A DNA stretch of 21,587 nucleotides from Bacillota bacterium (GTDB lineage: Bacteria > Bacillota > Clostridia > Lachnospirales > Lachnospiraceae): contig JAEWPN010000257.1 in assembly GCA_023399455.1 (NCBI GenBank), positions 1 through 21,587 on the forward strand, given 5' to 3'. Shown here one piece after another: positions 17,282-21,587 of the stretch. Numbering within the stretch: the stretch's first letter is position 1; the number at the start of each line of letters is the position of its first letter. The position numbers and the translations under genes are program-made. Below the pieces are notes generated by a model, which saw only the letters and a list, made by a program, of their open reading frames with translations, did no database searches and was not told the origin of the DNA.

Positions 17282-17310
17282 TTGCACTTTGTGAGTTTTT
17301 CCAGTATCAT
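17282..17310 (+). promoter_or_regulatory. SigA-type promoter for nfnAB
   Basis: TTGCAC (17282-17287) and TATCAT (17305-17310) are 17 bases apart, each matching five of six consensus positions. GCACTTT (17284-17290) also has its exact reverse complement AAAGTGC at 17334-17340, directly before the AGGAGG site of nfnA. The DNA of the -35 box and the mRNA leader are thus related by an inverted repeat. Leader length would be about 41 bases. Confidence 0.65.
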
Positions 17311-17357
17311 TATTAAGATAGCTTTCATACAGTAAAGTGCTATACAGGAGGGATAAG

Positions 17358-18245
17358 ATGTACAAGATTTTAGAAGCAAGAGAGCTGACTACCAATATTT
17401 ATCTCATGGAAGTTGAGGCGAGACGTGTTGCGAAAAGATGTCAGCCGGGACAATTTGTTATTGTCAGAATGGATGCAGAAGGGGAAAGAATACCGCTTAC
17501 AATTTGCGATTACAACAGAGAAAGAGGGTCGGTCACCATTGTTTTCCAGACTGTGGGAGCAGGCACTAAGAAAATGGGAGAATTGAAAGCAGGAGACAGT
17601 CTCCATGATTTTGTGGGACCGTTAGGATGTCCTTCCGAGCTCGTAGATGAGCCGGTTGAGGAACTGAAGGAAAAGAGTATATTGTTCGTTGCCGGAGGCG
17701 TGGGAACGGCACCGGTTTATCCTCAGGTGAAATGGCTGCAGAAACGTGGAGTGAATGCGGATGTCATAGTGGGTGCGAAGACGAAAGATATTATTATTTT
17801 GGAAAAAGAGATGGAAGCGGTTGCCGGAAATCTCTATATAACGACGGATGACGGGTCTTACGGAAGAAGCGGCATGGTTACGCAGACGATCAAAGATCTG
17901 GTAGAGGAAGGAAAGCATTACGACGTATGTATTGCGATCGGACCGATGATTATGATGAAGTTCGTATGCAAGATGACGGAGGAATTAGGCATTCCTACGG
18001 TTGTGAGCTTGAACCCTATTATGGTGGACGGTACCGGAATGTGCGGCGCATGCCGTGTGACAGTAGGCGGAGAAGTGAAGTTCGCCTGCGTGGACGGACC
18101 GGAATTCGACGGACACAAGGTAGACTTCGATCAGGCGATGAAGCGTCAGCAGCTATATCAGACGATTGAGGGCAGAGCTCTGCTGAAGGAGCAGGAGGGC
18201 GCCACTCATCATGGCGGATGCGGTAACTGCACCGACAACAATTAG
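17358..18245 (+). CDS. nfnA: NfnA: NADH-dependent ferredoxin:NADP+ oxidoreductase, small subunit
   Basis: The FAD/[2Fe-2S] subunit of the electron-bifurcating NfnAB transhydrogenase, which couples NADPH to NAD+ and ferredoxin. From ATG 17358 (AGGAGG at 17347-17352) it has 295 residues. The ferredoxin-reductase-like FAD domain (about 1-100) contains PGQFVIVRM and IPLTICDYN. The NAD domain (about 105-215) contains VAGGVGTAP at 111-119. The iron-sulfur segment shows D224, C229, C232 and C244 (DGTGMCGAC, FACVDGP), matching the unusual Asp-Cys3 cluster site known in Thermotoga NfnA. The C-terminus ends with HHGGCGNC, an extra Cys pair (C288, C291). Alone it could be mistaken for PyrK or sulfide-dehydrogenase beta, but nfnB right behind it decides the call. 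Confidence 0.9.
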   Translation: MYKILEARELTTNIYLMEVEARRVAKRCQPGQFVIVRMDAEGERIPLTICDYNRERGSVTIVFQTVGAGTKKMGELKAGDSLHDFVGPLGCPSELVDEPVEELKEKSILFVAGGVGTAPVYPQVKWLQKRGVNADVIVGAKTKDIIILEKEMEAVAGNLYITTDDGSYGRSGMVTQTIKDLVEEGKHYDVCIAIGPMIMMKFVCKMTEELGIPTVVSLNPIMVDGTGMCGACRVTVGGEVKFACVDGPEFDGHKVDFDQAMKRQQLYQTIEGRALLKEQEGATHHGGCGNCTDNN

Positions 18246-18296
18246 CAGCAGGTACGTAAGTAGGATTGCGAATAGAGAAATGGAACGGAGGATATT

Positions 18297-19682
18297 ATGG
18301 ACGTATTGAAGAAGGTTCCTGTACGCGAACAGGATGCAAAGGTGCGCGCGACCAACTTTGAGGAAGTGTGCTTTGGATATAATGAAGAAGAAGCGAGAGA
18401 AGAAGCGCTAAGATGTATTAACTGCAAGAATGCGAGATGTATCGTAGGATGTCCCGTATCGATTAATATTCCCGCTTTTATAGAGAAAGTTAAGGATGGG
18501 GATGTGGAGGCAGCATACCACATCATCAATGAGTCGTCTTCCCTTCCGGCGGTATGCGGTCGCGTATGCCCGCAGGAGAGTCAGTGTGAAGGCGTATGTA
18601 TCAGAGGAATCAAGGGTGAGCCCGTATCTATTGGCAAATTGGAGCGTTTTGTTGCGGACTGGGCTTGTGAAAAAGGAGTGAAACCGGAAGCTGCTAAGGA
18701 GAAGAACGGTAAAAAGGTAGCGGTCATCGGTTCCGGCCCGGCAGGACTTACCTGCGCAGGAGATTTGGCGAAGTTAGGGTATGATGTCACCATCTTCGAG
18801 GCGCTGCACGAACCGGGCGGCGTGCTCGTATACGGCATTCCTGAATTCCGTCTGCCTAAGGAAAAGGTTGTGGCGAAGGAAATCGAGAACGTAAAATCTC
18901 TCGGCGTAAAAATAGAGACCAACGTGGTGGTAGGAAAAGCTGTTACCATTGATGAGCTTATGGATGAAGAGGGATTTGACGCAGTATTTATCGGTTCCGG
19001 CGCGGGGCTTCCCAAGTTCATGGGAATTCCGGGCGAGCAAGCCAACGGCGTATTCTCCGCCAATGAATATCTGACGAGAAGCAATTTGATGAAAGCGTTT
19101 CAGGAGGACTCTACTACACCGATTATGAAGGGGAATAAGGTGGCAGTAGTAGGCGGCGGAAACGTAGCCATGGACGCAGCCAGAACGGCACTCAGACTGG
19201 GTGCCGATGTACATGTAGTATACAGAAGAAGCGAGGAGGAGCTTCCTGCCAGAGTGGAGGAAGTGCATCACGCGAAGGAGGAAGGAATCATTTTCGACCT
19301 TCTGACCAATCCCGTAGAAATCCTTACCAATGAAAAGGGTTGGGTAAACGGTATCAAATGTGTAAAGATGGAGTTGGGTGAGCCCGATGAGTCCGGCAGA
19401 AGAAGGCCGGTGGTGAAACCTGATTCCGAATTTATCATTGAGGTTGACACGGTAATCATGTCTCTTGGAACTTCTCCCAATCCGCTTATTTCCTCCACTA
19501 CAGAAGGTTTGGAGACAAATAAGTGGAAATGTATTGTTGCGGATGAGAATTCCGGCAAGACTACAAAGGAAGGCGTGTACGCAGGCGGTGATGCCGTAAC
19601 AGGGGCAGCAACCGTTATTCTGGCGATGGGAGCGGGTAAGGCAGCAGCCAAAGGAATCGATGAATATTTAAGAAATAAATAG
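18297..19682 (+). CDS. nfnB: NfnB: NADH-dependent ferredoxin:NADP+ oxidoreductase, large subunit (GltA-like)
   Basis: Related to the glutamate-synthase small subunit and often annotated gltA. With nfnA it makes the bifurcating complex; no glutamate synthase large subunit is visible nearby. It has 461 residues. N-terminal cysteines for two Fe-S clusters are C40, C43, C48, C52 (CINCKNARCIVGC) and C87, C91, C97, C101. The FAD-binding GSGPAG is at 145-150 and EPGGVLVYGIPEFRLPK at about 172-188. The NADPH-binding GGGNVAMDAAR is at 286-296, with VVYRRSEEELPAR behind it. The C-terminal AGGDAVTGAATVILAMGAG closes the FAD site. ATG 18297 follows GGAGGATAT, 51 bases after the nfnA stop. A strong terminator ends the operon. 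Confidence 0.93.
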   Translation: MDVLKKVPVREQDAKVRATNFEEVCFGYNEEEAREEALRCINCKNARCIVGCPVSINIPAFIEKVKDGDVEAAYHIINESSSLPAVCGRVCPQESQCEGVCIRGIKGEPVSIGKLERFVADWACEKGVKPEAAKEKNGKKVAVIGSGPAGLTCAGDLAKLGYDVTIFEALHEPGGVLVYGIPEFRLPKEKVVAKEIENVKSLGVKIETNVVVGKAVTIDELMDEEGFDAVFIGSGAGLPKFMGIPGEQANGVFSANEYLTRSNLMKAFQEDSTTPIMKGNKVAVVGGGNVAMDAARTALRLGADVHVVYRRSEEELPARVEEVHHAKEEGIIFDLLTNPVEILTNEKGWVNGIKCVKMELGEPDESGRRRPVVKPDSEFIIEVDTVIMSLGTSPNPLISSTTEGLETNKWKCIVADENSGKTTKEGVYAGGDAVTGAATVILAMGAGKAAAKGIDEYLRNK

Positions 19683-19721
19683 TTGTGTGTAAGATTGATT
19701 AGGCAAAATAAAGCATGAAAG

Positions 19722-19758
19722 ATCCCCGGACCGTGAAAATCGTTGTCCGGGGATTTTT
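19722..19758 (+). terminator. Strong intrinsic terminator of nfnAB, shared between convergent genes
   Basis: ATCCCCGGAC (19722-19731) pairs perfectly with GTCCGGGGAT (19745-19754), followed by TTTTT (19754-19758). On the minus strand the same hairpin is followed by CTTTCATGCTTTATTTT, so it may also stop oadB transcription, though less strongly. The gap to oadB (19759-19811) holds nothing else visible. Confidence 0.9.
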
Positions 19759-19811
19759 ATATAAATCATTTACTTTTATTCAATATATCTGGCTGGTTTA
19801 ATATTCAAGAA

Positions 19812-20948
19812 TCAGCCGAACAGAGAAAGTAAAATACCAGCAGCCACTGCCGACCCAATTACACCGGAAACATTTGGACCAATGGCGTGCATTAGAAGGA
19901 AATTGCTGGGATTGGCTTTTTGGCCTTCCAGCTGAGAAATTCGTGCAGCCATTGGAACTGCTGAAACACCTGCCGATCCAATTAAAGGATTGATTTTTCC
20001 CTTTGTCAGAAAGCACATAAGTTTGCCGATTAAGAGTCCGCCTATCGTACTGAAAGCAAAGGCAACCAGACCAAGTGCGATAATTCCCAAGGTTCCAGGT
20101 TTTAAAAATTCACTGCCTGTGGCAGTTGCGCCTACGGTAAGACCGAGAAAAATGGTTACTATATTGATCAATGCATTCTGAGCCGTATCGGAAAGCCTAT
20201 CTACTACACCGGATTCTTTGAAAAGATTTCCAAGCATGAGCATGCCGATTAGCGGGGCAACAGAGGGTAACAACAGAATGCAAAGAACTGATACTAAAAT
20301 GGGAAAACATACTTTTTCCAGCTTGGATACTTTTCTAAGCTGATCCATCTTGATAACACGTTCTTTTTCTGTGGTAAGAAGTCTCATAAGAGGGGGTTGG
20401 ATTATAGGGATCAGTGCCATGTAAGAATAGGCGGCAACCGCAATGGGGGCCAAGAGATGAGGCGCTAATCTCGTCGTAAGATAAATTGCTGTAGGGCCGT
20501 CCGCGCCTCCGATAATGCCGATAGATGCCGCTTCTGCGGGAGTAAATCCTAAAAGACCTGCGACTACGAAAGCAATCGCAATGCCAAACTGCGCACCTGC
20601 TCCGATAAGCATACTGCTCGGTCTTGCAATCAACGGCCCGAAATCCGTCATTGCTCCTATCCCAAGAAAAATTAGGGAAGGATATATTCCCATTTTAACT
20701 CCCTGATATAAGTAATAAAGAAGTCCCGCAGTTTCCCCGGTGACAGAGCCATCACTCATAAGGCCGGTCAAAGGCAGATTGGCTAACAGCATACCAAATG
20801 CGATTGGGAGCAGCAGAAGCGGCTCAAACTTTTTAGCAATGGCAAGATAAATCAGTATGAATGATACAAGAATCATAATAATCGACTGCCAGGTGAGTGA
20901 CATAAAACCTGAATCGTTCCATAAATTAATAAGTGAATCTACAAACAT
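19812..20948 (-). CDS. oadB: Na+-translocating decarboxylase beta subunit (membrane pump)
   Basis: The OadB/GcdB/MmdB-family integral membrane subunit that carries out the carboxybiotin decarboxylation step and pumps Na+ out. It has 378 residues and many membrane spans. Family motifs are intact: [20 protein letters not shown] (103-122); [11 protein letters not shown] with D150, the position of the essential aspartate in Klebsiella Oad[18 protein letters not shown] near 311-327; and [15 protein letters not shown] near the C-terminus. The beta subunit alone does not reveal whether the substrate is oxaloacetate, methylmalonyl-CoA, glutaconyl-CoA or malonate. AGGAGG lies just upstream of the start. 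It follows the small OadG-like gene; no alpha or biotin carrier subunit lies in this window. It is convergent with nfnB. Confidence 0.95.
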   Translation of the reverse strand: MFVDSLINLWNDSGFMSLTWQSIIMILVSFILIYLAIAKKFEPLLLLPIAFGMLLANLPLTGLMSDGSVTGETAGLLYYLYQGVKMGIYPSLIFLGIGAMTDFGPLIARPSSMLIGAGAQFGIAIAFVVAGLLGFTPAEAASIGIIGGADGPTAIYLTTRLAPHLLAPIAVAAYSYMALIPIIQPPLMRLLTTEKERVIKMDQLRKVSKLEKVCFPILVSVLCILLLPSVAPLIGMLMLGNLFKESGVVDRLSDTAQNALINIVTIFLGLTVGATATGSEFLKPGTLGIIALGLVAFAFSTIGGLLIGKLMCFLTKGKINPLIGSAGVSAVPMAARISQLEGQKANPSNFLLMHAIGPNVSGVIGSAVAAGILLSLFG

Positions 20949-20988
20949 AATTTCCTCCTAAATTGATATCCGTATTGGTGTTATATGT

Positions 20989-21010
20989 AAGGTGAAGCAG
21001 GATTCACCTT
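20989..21010 (-). other. Perfect hairpin over the end of the OadG-like gene
   Basis: AAGGTGAA (20989-20996) and TTCACCTT (21003-21010) form an 8-bp perfect stem with a 6-base loop. It covers the stop codon of the small gene (21004-21006) and lies between it and oadB. There is no T-run after it in either direction. It might tune the ratio of the two products or protect the mRNA. Confidence 0.55.
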
Positions 21011-21156
21011 TCAGGAACATTTACATTATGGGTGGGATTTTGGATTTTTCCGATTATATGGGAAAACAGCGATATCAATCCCCATAATATAAAAAGTACA
21101 GAAAATACGAGCACCATGCAGAATAATGCAGTCAATACACTTTGAATAAAAGACAT
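21004..21156 (-). CDS. 50-residue OadG-like single-span subunit
   Basis: A short minus-strand frame, ATG at 21156 and TGA at 21006-21004, coding for 50 residues. It has a perfect ribosome-binding site, AAGGAGGTGA (complement of 21161-21170), four bases before the ATG. Residues about 5-33 are one strongly hydrophobic span (FIQSVLTALFCMVLVFSVLF continuing into ILWGLISLF), then a short polar tail KIQNPTHNVNVPER. Gamma subunits (OadG) of Na+ decarboxylases are small single-span proteins encoded beside the beta subunit, and very short OadG-related forms are known. The position 55 bases upstream of oadB, strong SD and composition support this call. The usual long Pro/Ala-rich, metal-binding OadG tail is missing. 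Confidence 0.8.
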   Translation of the reverse strand: MSFIQSVLTALFCMVLVFSVLFILWGLISLFSHIIGKIQNPTHNVNVPER

Positions 21157-21183
21157 AAATTCACCTCCTTGACATTATAAAGT

Positions 21184-21216
21184 AAAAAAGGTGGGGAGCT
21201 TTGCAAAGCTCTCCAC
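21184..21216 (-). terminator. Terminator hairpin inside the 5' leader of the oadG-oadB unit
   Basis: GTGGGGAGCTTTG (21191-21203) and CAAAGCTCTCCAC (21204-21216) make a 13-bp inverted repeat with one mismatch. On the minus strand it is followed by CCTTTTTTACTTT, a proper U-tract, and then by the SD and ATG of the OadG-like gene. A terminator here, downstream of a promoter and upstream of the first codon, is the arrangement of an attenuator. Confidence 0.75.
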
Positions 21217-21293
21217 TCAACAAGCTTGATATCTTGAACAGTCTGTTTAACTGCCAACCGGATTCTAATCTATATTTTTTTTCGACCAAGTTG

Positions 21294-21322
21294 ATGTTAA
21301 CATAAGGGGTAGAAGCTGTCAA
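21294..21322 (-). promoter_or_regulatory. SigA-type promoter of the oadG-oadB unit
   Basis: On the minus strand, a perfect TTGACA (complement of 21317-21322) and TAACAT (complement of 21294-21299) are 17 bases apart. Transcription would start near 21287, giving a leader of about 130 bases that includes the terminator hairpin. A second TATAAT (complement of 21173-21178) lies after the hairpin, but has no -35 box and would leave almost no leader. Confidence 0.65.
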
Positions 21323-21327
21323 CTATT

Positions 21328-21367
21328 TTATCTATATTTTGTACATCGGATTATCTATATTATGTAC
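21328..21367 (-). repeat. Two 17-bp direct repeats just upstream of the oadG promoter
   Basis: TTATCTATATTTTGTAC (21328-21344) and TTATCTATATTATGTAC (21351-21367) differ at one base and have a 23-bp period, about two helical turns. Seen on the minus strand they read GTACAWAATATAGATAA and end five bases before the -35 box. A related shorter TCTATATTTTT occurs at 21270-21280. Position and spacing suggest a cooperative activator site. Confidence 0.7.
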
Positions 21368-21370
21368 CGG

Positions 21371-21474
21371 CTAAAATGTTTTCTGTAAAGCATATATTAT
21401 TCATAATAGATAAAGTCTTATGTAATTCTTAATAAACTATTAAAAAAATTATTGCTTACCATTCATTATTACTG
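21371..21474. other. AT-rich divergent spacer
   Basis: Very A/T-rich DNA between the direct repeats and the Dabb-gene promoter. It contains small inverted repeats TATTAT-TC-ATAATA (21395-21408) and TTAATA-AAC-TATTAA (21429-21443). No frame of useful length with a ribosome-binding site was found. Confidence 0.4.
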
Positions 21475-21483
21475 TGGTATAAT
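21475..21483 (+). promoter_or_regulatory. Extended -10 promoter for the right-edge gene
   Basis: TGGTATAAT at 21475-21483 is a TG-N-TATAAT extended -10 element with a perfect hexamer. The best -35 candidate, TTGCTT at 21452, is 20 bases away, so the extended -10 probably carries the promoter. The start site would be near 21490. Confidence 0.55.
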
Positions 21484-21539
21484 TGCATAGTAGTGTTAGG
21501 AAATAAAAACCAAAAGTAAACGGAGGCTGAGACGACAAA

Positions 21540-21587
21540 ATGGTACATCATATTGTATTTTGGAATTTGAATGAAGAATTATCCGAG
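21540..21587 (+). CDS. Start of a Dabb-like (stress-responsive A/B barrel) protein, partial
   Basis: The frame begins at ATG 21540 and runs off the window after 16 codons (MVHHIVFWNLNEELSE). The start is supported by CGGAGG at 21521-21526 and an extended -10 promoter. The pattern M-V-x-H-I-V-x-W-x-L opens many small Dabb-domain proteins of about 100 residues, usually of unknown or cyclase/heme-linked function. The call rests on only 16 residues. It is transcribed away from the oadG-oadB unit. Confidence 0.6.
   Translation, partial: MVHHIVFWNLNEELSE

Noticed and set aside
17289..17306. TTGTGA resembling half of a Rex redox-repressor site in the nfnA promoter spacer
   Set aside because: The second half-site (TCACAA) is missing at the right spacing, so it is not a credible operator by eye.
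18581..19271. Long minus-strand frames (165-167 codons) opposite nfnB
   Set aside because: nfnB is intact and strongly recognised; the antisense frames show no family motif, promoter or SD site and are shadows.
21173..21178. Perfect TATAAT on the minus strand between the attenuator and the small OadG-like gene
   Set aside because: No -35 box at 16-18 bases and the resulting mRNA would begin within the SD itself; more likely chance in an AT-rich stretch.
21375..21431. Short plus-strand frame of 18 codons in the divergent spacer
   Set aside because: No ribosome-binding site, very AT-rich, no recognisable sequence; not supported as a gene.

Overview
The window looks like chromosomal DNA of an anaerobic, low-to-mid-GC Firmicute, most likely a Lachnospiraceae-type Clostridium (cluster XIVa). 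The evidence is the gene content: a SpoIIIE/TepA pair, EndoA next to alanine racemase, formate-THF ligase with FolD, NfnAB, and a Na+-pumping decarboxylase beta subunit. Shine-Dalgarno sites are strong and purine-rich, and promoters are SigA-like. No rRNA, tRNA, CRISPR array, transposase or phage gene was seen. The assignment rests on recognising protein families by eye, not on a database search.

Left part (1-5758). The tail of an unrecognised gene (ends 161) is followed by a tightly packed envelope/repair group: bifunctional NAD(P)H-hydrate repair enzyme Nnr (278-1843), alanine racemase (1840-3057, ATGA overlap), a lone EndoA/MazF-type mRNA interferase (3142-3483) with no visible antitoxin, a CNNM/HlyC-type CBS membrane protein (3569-4966) with its own good promoter, and a YebC-family regulator (4967-5695) that starts on the base after the previous stop codon. 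A near-perfect hairpin without a U-tract follows yebC.

Middle (5759-13200). In order: an unusual protein carrying a CFI-box-like segment, an O-acetylhomoserine sulfhydrylase-type PLP enzyme, a polytopic membrane protein with a long acidic cytoplasmic tail, and a clear terminator (9547-9599). Then come TepA (ClpP-fold protease) and the DNA translocase FtsK/SpoIIIE, whose promoter begins immediately after the tepA stop codon.

Right part (13236-19758). Formate-THF ligase and FolD form a one-carbon folate pair. They are followed by a zinc-ribbon/TPR/chitobiase-C-type membrane protein, then by NfnA and NfnB, the two subunits of an electron-bifurcating NADH-dependent ferredoxin:NADP+ oxidoreductase, with their own promoter and a strong terminator. 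Fhs, FolD and Nfn link C1-folate chemistry to the NADPH/ferredoxin pool.

Right end (19812-21587). A minus-strand unit encodes a 50-residue OadG-like single-span protein and the decarboxylase beta subunit (the membrane Na+ pump), but no alpha or biotin subunit. Its roughly 380-base upstream region is the most interesting non-coding stretch of the window. It holds a TTGACA promoter, two 17-bp direct repeats with 23-bp period just upstream of the -35 box, and a terminator hairpin inside the 5' leader, so the pump genes appear to be controlled at both initiation and attenuation. Divergently, a Dabb-like gene begins at 21540 and runs off the window.
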